Positions 29,694-39,805 of a DNA stretch of 46,439 bases are shown in pieces. The DNA is from Nemertoderma westbladi (Eukaryota; Xenacoelomorpha; Nemertodermatida; Nemertodermatidae), in assembly GCA_032718475.1 (NCBI GenBank), contig JAUCBJ010007931.1:1-46439 (forward strand), given 5' to 3'. A model generated the notes under the pieces. It saw only the letters and a program-made list of their open reading frames with translations. It did not search any database and was not told the origin of the DNA. A program made the position numbers and the translations under genes. The stretch's first letter is position 1, and every line of letters begins with the position of its first letter.

Positions 29694-29943
29694 TCTGGTA
29701 AACGGAAATGGATGCTCATACTGCGCTGGTCGTTGTGGCAAAAGGAGACACAACAAAGCCACGTGTCCTATGTTCATTTACGATCGGTCCGTTCATGTAT
29801 ACGCTAATACCATGGACGAGGGTATGGTGATGCACGAAGGTATGGACATCGGAATAACTGAGTCTATAGACCAGGACGCCGATATGTCGGAAGCCAGTAG
29901 CGACTTTACCGAGTACGGCCGCGGGACGCCATCTGAACCCGAG
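29694..29943 (+). CDS. Candidate internal exon encoding a CCHC zinc knuckle
   Basis: A 250-bp open stretch bounded by TTTCAG|TCTGG at the left and CCCGAG|GTTAGT at the right. It encodes NGNGCSYCAGRCGKRRHNKA then TCP, a C-x2-C...H-x4-C knuckle. This is followed by a Met/Asp/Glu-rich stretch (MDEGMVMHEGMDIG, DADMSEASSDFTEYG). Left phase uses one base of a split codon; the right edge is phase 0. No neighbouring exon was identified. The knuckle is similar in layout to the one in the repeat family at 41.5 and 45.0 kb, so it may belong to an element or to a host nucleic-acid-binding protein. Confidence 0.5.
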
Positions 29944-31188
29944 GTTAGTTTAAATTTATTCAACATATTAGGATTTTAATTAATTATTTTTTTTTTAATT
30001 AATTAATTTTAATTATTAAAATTGTTTCTAGAATAATATATATATATATTTATCGCGATTTCTTATTACTGGGCGCATATAAATTGATGGAGTTTTCAAT
30101 TTATTAACTAAACTGCAATATCGCGTATCGGACTAGCATGGTTTCAAAATTCCAAAACGAGTTCTTCACTATTTGCAGGTTGATTTCGTTCTAGAATTAA
30201 GCAACAGGTAATAGATGGATTTCACAGTATTGACTTCATGTTATTGATTTTATTTTCAATTCTTAGATTGTACTCTTCTGTGTGCAACCGATTAACACAA
30301 TCCCAGTAGAAGTAAGGGGAGTGCTGATATAATCCTGTAATGAACATCGGAGTTAATATAAGAGTTTAAGGTTCAAGTAATTTCTAATTGGCACGATTTC
30401 TCAGCAAAATATAAATAATGAAAGCTTTATTATTTAGTGCTTAATTTACGTCGATATCCTGCGCCATTCATTACATGTTAGTTTGAGTGGCATCTTTCCA
30501 ACCTTTCAAGTAATTGCCAAGAGATATGAGCCTTGAGTTTGTCACTGAGACATTAGCCCTATGGCTGCCCCCAGGGTTTCAGGTTTCTCATTCACAGACA
30601 CATTTTCTTTACTGCTGTAGTTTTTACAATCGATATGGCCAAGTCCAAAATAGTGTAATAATAAATAATTGATAATATGATAATGCAAAGAATTATATTG
30701 TGTCTGTTTATTGTGATGGGCCGAGTGGTCTCCTTAATAGTATCTTGTGAAATCAGTCGAACAGTGTTTCCAGTTTGGGCTTTGTTTCGTTGCGACTTTG
30801 TATTTGCCACAATTTGAGTATTAAAAGCTGATGTTTTGAGGACCCCCTTGAAAACGAGATGCAACATGTTGAGGTTACCCTGCTTGAAGCAACCTTATTA
30901 TATGTTTTACTTAAATGCTTTCCAATATTATCATCCCTCATGAGAATGGTACAATATTTAGAATAATAGAGCTGTCCTAATTAGGAAATGGGATAAATAC
31001 GTACTGATATATGGATATTTCCTTAGCGAAATCCCTATTTAAAAAATAATAACCTTACATTAAACAACCAATGGGCATTAAGGAATGACGTCAATGACAT
31101 TTTAGGATATTTGATACTGTGGTACTTCCGACCAATGGAACCTTCATTAAGTATTCCAGTCTTTACATTGCGCGCATGTACGTTCAAC
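29944..31188. other. Non-coding stretch
   Basis: AT-rich, (TA)n at about 30037-30050. No supported gene; short minus-strand frames near 30.6-30.9 kb lack recognisable features. Confidence 0.5.
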
Positions 31189-31262
31189 CATGGCCTACTA
31201 TATTATACGGCCTGATAGGTCACCTTATCAATCAGCCTCGAAAATCAAGGCCATTGTTTTAG
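31189..31262. repeat. P element left terminal inverted repeat
   Basis: 74 bp, reverse complement of 34860-34931 apart from a 2-base difference in the block after CACCTTATCA. Confidence 0.88.
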
Positions 31263-31674
31263 TCTGTTATTTATTCTTTTAGAGACGCTATAAATAATGT
31301 TTAAATTCAAAGATGTAGAGAATAATCGATGTAGGTCTACAATGTAGATCAATGTGGAAATAATATTTTTTTTTCTTATTTATAACTAATATATTATAGA
31401 TAGATATAATATAAAAAGGTAATGAATTTCGCTTTAAGTATAGGAAAAGTGATGAGATTCAAAGTTATGTTGTCAAAACTATATATCTCATTGTGTATAA
31501 CGTAGTACTTGTATCTCAAACAAGTCCCAGCTGTAAATATTTACATGAACGAGCGAAGCGAGTGAAATATTGAAACGAAGGATGGAAGTGATATACAGGG
31601 ATTAAGGTAAATTAGCTGCAATAATAAATATGTTAATACGTAGTAACTCAATAATTCATTTAATCACAATTTAA

Positions 31675-34332
31675 TTACTTATCCTTTAATAGCTGTCTTT
31701 CCTTAAAACTTCTGATACTATCTACGCGCCTTTCGTCAGTTTTGTCGCGCTGTGTATTGTTGAAAAAAATATTAACAATAGTGCGGTGCAATATGTCTAC
31801 TAGATGATTATGGTTATCACAAAAAGAAATATCTTCAGAGTGGTATAGACCATAAGTCTTTAAAAAATGTAATGCTAACTTTCGTGCAGGAACTTTAGAA
31901 CTATAAAATAAAGTTTCTACACATTCCAGCCTAATAAAGCAGCTGGCTATGCTATTAGTGAACTCATCACTCGGAACTTTAAGTCCACTTCGGTTGAGGA
32001 TATTAATATATTCGTTCGACTCACTAGAAATAGAATCTTCAACTTCTACCATAACTAAAGTGGGGCAGTACTTGCAGGATTTGAACTCCTTAGAATCCTT
32101 ACTATGCAGTTTTCTAATTAAATAACCAGCAATGTATCTTACAACTTCTAGACTTTCACCTTGAATTTGCGATTCTAGAATAGAGTTTTCTAAGCAGCGT
32201 ACAGCAATGTCAAATTCATGAAATGATTCAACTTCCTTGCGGGCATCAGGCTTTATAGAATCCTCAGCCCAGAAATCGATTTCGCTATGCAAGAGAGTAC
32301 GTAAACGGGAAATACGTTCAGAATTGTTTACCTCGAGTAAAGAAACCAAAAAACGCCCGCCGCTCATTTGTCTATATTGTGAATATCTCAATTCGAGAGG
32401 GTCCGAACTTAGTCTAGATGTTAACACATACTGAAATCCTTCAGCCAATAAATCATCAATCAAATCTGCTGAGCCACGTAGCGTTTGAATGAAGGCATTT
32501 CCCGTCTGTGGTGTTAATGTGTTCCCACGCCAGCTATCGTACGTATTACCCAATTGCCAAGTACTAATCCAGTCTGCCAAAACACGAAAAAACGTAGTTT
32601 TGTTATCACCCTGTTCAACTGCATTTCCGAGATAATTGTTGGGATGGTATCTTTGTTTGGAATTGCTAATGATCCACCAGTTATGAATAAGCGATAAAAA
32701 CTTAGCTGAGGAAATTCGGTTGGGAAAATATCTCAACATAGCGACTGTAGTCTGCTCATCGAAAATAGCCAATGCCAGCGGTACTGACTGTTTATTGTTG
32801 CCTGGGTGGATTGCTCTGTATGTTAACTTGGGGGCCATGTGCAAATGGGAATCTAGCTGATCTTTATCGTGCAAGTCAAAGAGATCTTTCCACCGACATT
32901 GACCCTTAGGCAAAGATATGATATCTTTAAAAGCATTAAAACAAAATGCTGGAAAATAAAATACTTTCCCATTTAGAAGACTGTTTCGTAAATTCTTTAA
33001 TAAATGCACGTTATCGTAGAGTAAGTAAACCTTGAATCCACTGAAAGTTATTACACGGTTCATTAAGTTGTCAAGTGGATAACTTCGATGACATTCTAGT
33101 GGGGGATACTTTTTAAATAGGTTTGCAAACATGGAGACATTAACCGACAGATTATCGGTTATTATAGCACGTACCTTTAGACCAATGTCTAGACATTGTT
33201 GAAGAACAGAAACGGTTTCATCGGTTTGCCAACTAGATCTGAGGCTTACTATAGGTACTGAATGGACAATGTAAGAAACTCCTTTCATCAGACTAACGAC
33301 CATAAAACAAACAATCTCTGTGTATAAAACTCCTTTACTATTCATTCCTATAAGTTCGCCTTGGCTGTAAGTTACGGCTTTCTCTAATTTCATTCCATCT
33401 ATTAATAATACAACATCCTTATCTATAGTCCCTTTTTCGATCAAAGCCGAAAGAGCTCGTAAGGCATCCACACCACCAGATTGGAGTTTATTTAATACCG
33501 ATATTGAAGGCAATTTTACCTCCTTTAGTAATAATCGATAAGATTGAGCTGATGTGTAACGCATCATAAGAGCGAAACGGATAACGTTATGAGAATAAGG
33601 TGGTCTGGCGTATTTATCATAATGTTGCACTTTCAATACCTCTTCAAAAATATGCGAACGATTCAAGTTTCCAATGTTGCGCAAATAGGTGACAAAGTTT
33701 TCAATTTGCGTCAAATTGGTCAACTTCGCAGAGGAAGATTTCGTAAACCAAAGTGGCAATGGAACTGGTCGCTGAGCATAATCAAGTTTTACATGCAGAT
33801 CGGGCGTTATTTTAATAACCTCCCAGAGTTTAGGCATCCCACGCTCGCCATCTATTTCCAACCGATAAAGAAGTAATCTATCCTCATTTTTGTCAAACGT
33901 ATAACCAGAAGGACAGCAATTGATGGTTAGGTCTGCGAAAGTTGAGACTTTATACCGGCTATTGAATTCCTTTATTTCGTCGGGTTGGTAAACTCTAGGC
34001 GTTGGCTCCTTCCGTGGCTGTTTAACAGTAGGTGTTAAAGAATCTGGTGTTCCTGGAGTCGCGATATTTGGTACTGGCGAAATAGACCAGTCTAAAGCAA
34101 CATTTCCAGCTGGTGTTATCTTAAGGAATTGCTGTTCAAAGTGATCACTGCAGATTCGCGAATGAGTTGACACCGAAAAATCTTGCCTGTTCACGAATTT
34201 AACCCATCGCTGTTTTAAATCCTCATTGCTGGGGAACATAAAGCTTGGCTTCCGAGGCTGACCTTTATACCCGGTTTTACAATTATATATACAGCATTTA
34301 TTAACCATACTGAGCATTGAATTTACTGACAA
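31675..34332 (-). CDS. THAP-domain P-element transposase, 885 codons
   Basis: Uninterrupted frame on the minus strand. A THAP zinc finger lies at residues about 9-70 (CCIYNCKTGYKG, then PSNEDLKQRWVKFVNRQDF, then ICSDHFEQQF: C2CH). THAP fingers usually start at residue 1, so the ninth codon (ATG at 34308, MVNKCC) is the likelier start. The RNase H-like catalytic core has Asp about 312 (VLLIDGMKLEKA), Asp about 393 (RAIITDNLSVN), a YDNVHLLKNLRNSLL block like the family's DPPHLLK motif, and Glu about 647 (LSSDPLELRYSQYRQMSGGR). Length is close to human THAP9 (about 900). No stop or frameshift seen, so this may be an active or recently active transposase; it acts in the nucleus on the element's own ends. 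Confidence 0.93.
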   Translation of the reverse strand: MSVNSMLSMVNKCCIYNCKTGYKGQPRKPSFMFPSNEDLKQRWVKFVNRQDFSVSTHSRICSDHFEQQFLKITPAGNVALDWSISPVPNIATPGTPDSLTPTVKQPRKEPTPRVYQPDEIKEFNSRYKVSTFADLTINCCPSGYTFDKNEDRLLLYRLEIDGERGMPKLWEVIKITPDLHVKLDYAQRPVPLPLWFTKSSSAKLTNLTQIENFVTYLRNIGNLNRSHIFEEVLKVQHYDKYARPPYSHNVIRFALMMRYTSAQSYRLLLKEVKLPSISVLNKLQSGGVDALRALSALIEKGTIDKDVVLLIDGMKLEKAVTYSQGELIGMNSKGVLYTEIVCFMVVSLMKGVSYIVHSVPIVSLRSSWQTDETVSVLQQCLDIGLKVRAIITDNLSVNVSMFANLFKKYPPLECHRSYPLDNLMNRVITFSGFKVYLLYDNVHLLKNLRNSLLNGKVFYFPAFCFNAFKDIISLPKGQCRWKDLFDLHDKDQLDSHLHMAPKLTYRAIHPGNNKQSVPLALAIFDEQTTVAMLRYFPNRISSAKFLSLIHNWWIISNSKQRYHPNNYLGNAVEQGDNKTTFFRVLADWISTWQLGNTYDSWRGNTLTPQTGNAFIQTLRGSADLIDDLLAEGFQYVLTSRLSSDPLELRYSQYRQMSGGRFLVSLLEVNNSERISRLRTLLHSEIDFWAEDSIKPDARKEVESFHEFDIAVRCLENSILESQIQGESLEVVRYIAGYLIRKLHSKDSKEFKSCKYCPTLVMVEVEDSISSESNEYINILNRSGLKVPSDEFTNSIASCFIRLECVETLFYSSKVPARKLALHFLKTYGLYHSEDISFCDNHNHLVDILHRTIVNIFFNNTQRDKTDERRVDSIRSFKERQLLKDK

Positions 34333-34859
34333 AACATTTAGCAGATTACTCTAGGCTACTTTCAGACTGTTGTGCGTTGTATTTGGTATTACTGTATTAG
34401 ATGCCTACCCAGCAGCCCAGTTACCTCCAGAGCAAATTGCAAATCTCGCTTTCTGATGCAGGTTGTAGGGTCGAGGTTAGGGTCTGAACTTACAACCTTA
34501 CAAGAGCGGCGTCCCGATAAACCATAATTAAAATTGTTACCGGTACATAACCTGTAACCCTAACCTTACACTCCTAAAGCCCGAAGTGGTGCTGAGGCTC
34601 TAACTGTCTAATCTAATTAGAAGGGCATGGCAATATTACTTAGGCCTATGGTTTTGGCATGACCAACTACCGGTAACTAGGTAGGTATTGATACAGACAC
34701 ACACAGCCTGAGACTCTGACAATGGACAATACCGACAGTGGATTATATTACAGTAATGCAGTAGTAACTGCTGACCTGTCTGCCTGTAGCGGTAAGCCTA
34801 CCCTGTACCGCATCCAGCATGAGTCAGTCAGACAGACAACAGGTAACACAATCAAAATT

Positions 34860-34931
34860 CTAAAACTAATGGCCTTGATTTTCGAGGCCTGATAAGGTGA
34901 CCTATCAGGCCGTATAATATAGTAGGCCATG
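34860..34931. repeat. P element right terminal inverted repeat
   Basis: 72 bp, partner of 31189-31262. It ends ...GTAGGCCATG next to the GTTCAAC duplication. Confidence 0.88.
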
Positions 34932-35341
34932 GTTCAACGTCCACCAATTTGTTTAAGTACCAGTATTAGTACTGCAGTACAAGTACCACACTGCACACTC
35001 CAGAGTCACAGTTGCCTTAGACAGCAGGGCAAACGAGGCTGCTTGGGATACCGGTACCAATTATTTTGCAGTTAGAAAAAACAGTCTAGGCCTATCGAGT
35101 TTTGAAGCCTACCATATTGTTGGTCACCCAGTTGCTGGTCCTGCCCCATCTGCAACACTTAGTCACTGCACACTGCCGCCGCTAATGGTAGGTTACTTTT
35201 TGTCATACCTGCAAGAAAAGGACTAGGCTCACCGGGTAGGCCACTGGTACGCTACATGTTCGTAAATAGTAATAGATGAGCCTTCTACAAATCTATGCCT
35301 ATGGGCTCAGGCAGACGAAATCGTAGATATTCAGAGATTGT
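34932..35341. other. Non-coding gap between the P element and the two-gene element
   Basis: CCGGTA- and AGGCCT-rich intergenic text; nothing recognisable. Confidence 0.5.
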
Positions 35342-35485
35342 CAGTTAGGGACAACAGCCATATATGGACATAACAATGTAGCCAAAAATTACAATAATTT
35401 ATAGTTGATGCAGCCAAATAATATAAGTGATTCATATATTTGCAGCCAATTTTGGCTAGATTTACAGAAGAGTTCCAGCCAAATC
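35342..35485. repeat. Left subterminal repeat cluster of the two-gene element
   Basis: GCCATATATGG (35357), GCCAAAAATT (35381), GCCAAATA (35413), GCCAATTTTGGC (35445-35456) and GCCAAATC (35478). Spacing 24-33 bases. The same word family recurs at the right end. Confidence 0.75.
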
Positions 35486-35802
35486 ACTACAGCAAAATTA
35501 TTTTAATTATAGATGTGTAGTTAGTGATATGTATGGGGCGCCATTGACAATTGATGCCAATACAGCAATGCAATACCCCTATCTAGTAGGGGAGAGGTGT
35601 GTAATTTTGTCATTGTCAGTAGTACGGTACTCCTGTACTCAGTCAGTCAATAGCAGCAATCTAGATAAGAAATGTCAGTTGTATAGTTTTGGCATGTTTG
35701 GGAAGACAATTTCCATCTAAATTTATTGGAATCAACGGCAACTGTGCATTTCAGCTTTCAGGCAGTTTATTTGTCAGACAAGCCCTGTCAGCCTGTATTC
35801 TG

Positions 35803-35847
35803 AACACTTCCGCCCACCTCTACGCCGTAAAGGTGGGCATAAGTGTT
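35803..35847. repeat. Hairpin with 17-bp arms
   Basis: AACACTTCCGCCCACCT (35803-35819) pairs with AGGTGGGCATAAGTGTT (35831-35847) at 15 of 17 positions around an 11-base loop. It lies about 290 bases upstream of the large gene's ATG, so it could be a regulatory structure or a small insertion scar. Confidence 0.75.
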
Positions 35848-36721
35848 TTCTGTTCCACTTAAGAGTTGCAGCGCCCACCTAACACCCTAACGTTTTGATG
35901 GGGGTATTGGTATCAACGGCGCCCAATGCAGCCACAGATATACACCAACCAATTCCCCCCGCCCCCCACACCCCCAATGCCCAAGGTACAGTACATATGT
36001 TTTAAGTCTGTAAGTCAAGTATGAACTGTAGAATTGTAGAAAGTGGTCTACTTAACCTACACTATATAACTACTGTATAGCAGTATACTTATTGTACTGT
36101 ATATCTGTATAAGAAGTATATTTTGGGCATTAGAGATGGCTTCTAAATTCAGCCGCAATTGTCGCTGCCTTCTTCATGAACACCTTGATGAACCAGATGG
36201 TGTCGCCTTCAGTTTAGTTAGTCTAAAAAAGAAGAGCAAAAAAGTCCCTAAAAGAGTGCATGATGGCTTAATCGCAAAAGGGTGGCTGACTCCAACTCAA
36301 AATTTTATATGCACGTACTGTCTCTATCATTTCAAAATAATTACTGGGCATGTTGCTGAGAGAGAAGCAACTGTGGAAGTGGAAGAATGTATTGTGGATG
36401 TAGGTGACGGTGACGATGATCTGCTAGAAAAGGTTAAAAAAAGAATGGAGGATGATGAAGTATTTCGTGGTAAAATCATAGATCATGTTGGAAGTTGTTT
36501 GGCCAAATCATTAGAAATTGAAATGATTGAAGATACCCGGGAAATAGATCAAAGTATGGTTGAATTTTCAGTGAAAGATGTGCTTCAAAAAACAAATAAA
36601 GATGTAGTCACGTTTTTCAATGCTATAAGTACAAGACAGGCTCCAACAAGCAATGAAAAGAAAGTAAATTATATTACAGTTAAAGCAATTGAATTTTTAA
36701 AGTTTTTGAGAAACACACATT

Positions 36722-37989
36722 ATACTTTCTTGGTGAGGGAAAGCAGTACTTTCTTGGTGAGGGAAAGCCAAAAGCAGTACTTTCTTGGTGAGGGAAAGCA
36801 GTACTTTCTTGGTGAGGAAAAGCCAAAAGCAGTACTTTCTTGGTGATGGAAAGCCAAAAGCAGTACTTTCTTGGTGAGGGAAAGCCAAAAGCAGTACTTT
36901 CTTGGTGAGGGAAAGCAGTACTTTCTTGGTGAGGGAAAGCAATACTTTCTTGGTGAGGGAAAGCAATACTTTCTTGGTGAGGGAAAGCAGTACTTTCTTG
37001 GTGAAGGAAAGCAGCACTTTCTTGGTGAGGGAAAGCCAAAGGCAGTACTTTCTTGGTGAGGGAAAGCAGTACTTTCTTGGTGAGGGAATGCAGTACATTC
37101 TTGGTGAGGGAAATCAGTTCTTTCTCGGTGAGGGAAAGCAGTTCTTTCTTGGGGAAGAAAACAGTACTTTCTTGGTGAGGGAAAGCAATACTTTCTTGGT
37201 GAGGGAAACCAATACTTTCTTGGTGAGGGAAAGCAGTACTTTCTTGGTGAAGGAAAGCAGTACTTTCTTGGTGAGGGAATGCAGTACATTCTTGGTGAGG
37301 GAAATCAGTTCTTTCTCGGTGAGGGAAAGCAGTTCTTTCTTGGGGAAGAAAACAGTACTTTCTTGGTGAGGGAAAGCAATACTTTCTTGGTGAGGGAAAG
37401 CAATACTTTCTTGGTGAGGGAAAGCAGTACTTTCTTGGTGAAGGAAAGCAGTACTTTCTTGGTGAGGGAAAGCAGCACTTTCTTGGTGAGGGAAAGCCAA
37501 AGGCAGTACTTTCTTGGTGAGGGAAAGCAGTACTTTCTTGGTGAGGGAATGCAGTACATTCTTGGTGAGGGAAATCAGTTCTTTCTCGGTGAGGGAAAGC
37601 AGTTCTTTCTTGGGGAAGAAAACAGTACTTTCTTGGTGAGGGAAAGCAATACTTTCTTGGTGAGGGAAACCAATACTTTCTTGGTGAGGGAAAGCAGTAC
37701 TTTCTTGGTGAAGGAAAGCAGTACTTTCTTGGTGAGGGAATGCAGTACATTCTTGGTGAGGGAAATCAGTTCTTTCTCGGTGAGGGAAAGCAGTTCTTTC
37801 TTGGGGAAGAAAACAGTACTTTCTTGGTGAGGGAAAGCAATACTTTCTTGGTGAGGGAAAGCAATACTTTCTTGGTGAGGGAAAGCAGTACTTTCTTGGT
37901 GAAGGAAAGCAGTACTTTCTTGGTGAGGGAAAGCAGCACTTTCTTGGTGAGGGAAAGCCAAAGGCAGTACTTTCTTGGTGAGGGAAAGT
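36722..37989. repeat. 24-bp coding minisatellite, about 50 units, with 461-bp higher order
   Basis: The unit TACTTTCTTGGTGAGGGAAAG plus CAG is 24 bp and derives from the host gene's own codons (YTFLVRES), present once at the array's left edge in frame. First and last units are in the same frame. Variants include 30-bp units with an extra CCAAA/GG block. A 461-bp block is repeated: 37090-37550 and 37551 to the end of the array, each holding two 191-bp related sub-blocks. Every unit contains TTG|GTGAGG, close to a 5' splice-site consensus. Confidence 0.9.
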
Positions 37990-39121
37990 ATTGTCCCTTT
38001 CCATTTCCCAAGAACTTGGAATTCAAAGCCAGCAACTCACATGGGTTGATCTGAATGCTAATAGTCTAGAAACATATTTTAATAGATGTGATGAGATCTT
38101 CGAATCCATCAAGTATTCTTTTATAGAGTCTGAGATTGCCGTTTTGAAGGCTGAGTTGACTGGGCAACCAACAGATGATTCTTCGTTCATGGATAAGACA
38201 TACACCAAGCTACTGGGAGAATCGCAGAATTATGTTACCAAGGCAAACATATATTTACATAATCCCTTGGAAAATGATCCAGCCTCCTTTGAAACTGTCA
38301 AGTCAGCCGTTAATAGCGTAATGGAGTGTGTTGATGTGAAACCTGGAGTAGAAGGATCAAGGCAAAATCTTACAATGGTAATGGATGGTCGCCCATTTGT
38401 CCTACTCTTAAATTTGCTTGAGACTGATCAGAATCTGAGAAAAAGTCTATTGTTAAAGCCTGGGTGGGGCCACTATGAACATGAAATGCTGCGTGTTTTA
38501 ACAAAAACAGCTTGGCCTATCTTCTACCAAAGGTTTAGCGATGTTACTGGATTCCAATCAGAAAAGGCCCAGCTGTATTTTAAAAAAGTAAGTGACCACC
38601 ACAAGGGCTATGAAGGTCTTGAGGTTCTACTCCATGGCAATGCCAGGGAGCTATTGCTTCCATATGTTGAATCACAGTTAGCTGATGGTAGTAACCCAAC
38701 TCCTGAGGGTTATGCAAACTGGCTTGGTACTGTAAATAACAGCAGCTACATGTGCTTTGTGGATTTTACATTTACTGCTATGCTGGCAATCAAGTTATTT
38801 CGTCACTCAATCCGAAACAACTTCGAACCTGGTGCAAGTGTAGCTCGTGCTAAGTTTGCACCTCTGTTGTATACTGGGCGGTTTATACACTACCAACGAA
38901 TAGAAGCCTTCTATACAGCTCAACTGCTTCGCTTGCCCCCTTCCTTCCAGAAACACTTGAATGCAATTGAAGGATTGAGCCGAACAGATCGGAAGCTTGG
39001 ACAAGGGATTGATTATATCCTGGAAGAAATTCATAAAGTTATTAAATCATTACTTGACAAAGGCTGTCCTACATATGAAAGATGGTGTCACCTTTACCAA
39101 TTGGTTCCCATAATGAACAAG

Positions 39122-39334
39122 GTAGGTAATACTGTTAAGGAGTTGGAGTTATGGAGTACTGTTATCAGATAAACTAGTTTACAGTATATTGCGGAGACTG
39201 GGGGGGGGGGGGGGGGGGGGGGTGTGGAGGAACTGGATGCAAATTCCATCGAAACTCAATAGAACAGTTACAGTTTTATTTTTAAATATTTCTATAACCG
39301 TAAGCAAGGTAAAAAATGTAATTTATATTTTCAG
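39122..39334 (+). other. Predicted phase-0 intron in the large gene, containing a 23-G run
   Basis: Donor AACAAG|GTAGGT at 39121/39122 and acceptor TTTTCAG|CTGCG at 39334/39335. Joining gives ...VPIMNK-LRENTFAELP in one frame; without it the frame stops at 39170. A G homopolymer fills 39200-39222. Confidence 0.75.
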
Positions 39335-39805
39335 CTGCGAGAGAATACATTTGCAGAGCTACCAATTACTGATCCGATTTTGGCCACACATGCAACAATG
39401 TCTGAAGAGGCACACAAAGAAGCAAACGAACTGCTGTTGAGATGGAGGAACGAGCTCAGAGAATGTGATATACTAAACACCAATGATGTTTTGGATAATC
39501 CAATTGGACTCTCCAGCACCCTTTCTCGTAATGTATCAAGTATTTTTTGTCTGGGACTGGAACGGTATAAGTCTGCTCTTCTTGCTGTTGGACAATCCTC
39601 GAACACCACTGTACCTTCAGTTGACCCACTTCCAATTACTGAAGTTGATGAACGTAATATGTTAGAAGCGCAGAGTTATACAGTACTGCAGCTAAAAAAT
39701 AAAATAACTGAATATATGGAGATTTCTAGTTCGGACCAGTTTATTAACCAACTGTTATTAACCAGTTATTAACCAACTGCACCGACCCAACTAGGCATAC
39801 TCCAC

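Larger units (their letters stand above)
31189..34931 (-). mobile_element. P element, 3743 bp, apparently intact
   Basis: Inverted ends begin CATGGCCTACTATATTATAC: left 31189-31262, right 34860-34931, differing only by a few bases and a 2-base gap over about 73 bp. GTTCAAC flanks both sides (31182-31188 and 34932-34938), a 7-bp target duplication. CATG-initial ends match the P superfamily. Within each end GGCCTGATA...TTATCAGGCC forms an internal hairpin. The element encodes one uninterrupted THAP-P transposase on the minus strand. Confidence 0.9.
36136..39772 (+). pseudogene. Large protein of the two-gene element (DUF6589-like?), disrupted by a minisatellite
   Basis: Start ATG 36136. The N-terminal part (36136-36730) has a Cys/His pattern (NCRCLLHEH, ICTYCLYHF), an acidic middle and IEFLKFLRNTHYTFLVRE. 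It is then interrupted by the 24-bp array (36722-37989). After a one-base frame change at the array's right edge the frame continues (37991-39121): GIQSQQLTWVDLNANSLETY, LLKPGWGHYEHEMLRVL, FKKVSDHHKGYEGLEVLLHG and GLSRTDRKLGQGIDYILEEI. A 213-bp intron follows, then a last exon (39335-39772, LRENTFAELPITDPILA...). The block order resembles uncharacterised DUF6589-annotated proteins of cnidarians and fish, from memory only. As the larger product of a mobile element it is the likely transposase; catalytic residues were not identified. Confidence 0.6.

Noticed and set aside
36680-38004. Long open frames on both strands (up to about 350 codons) in the 24-bp array
   Set aside because: A 24-bp unit free of stops keeps several frames open on both strands; none has recognisable protein features apart from the host gene's own YTFLVRE codons.
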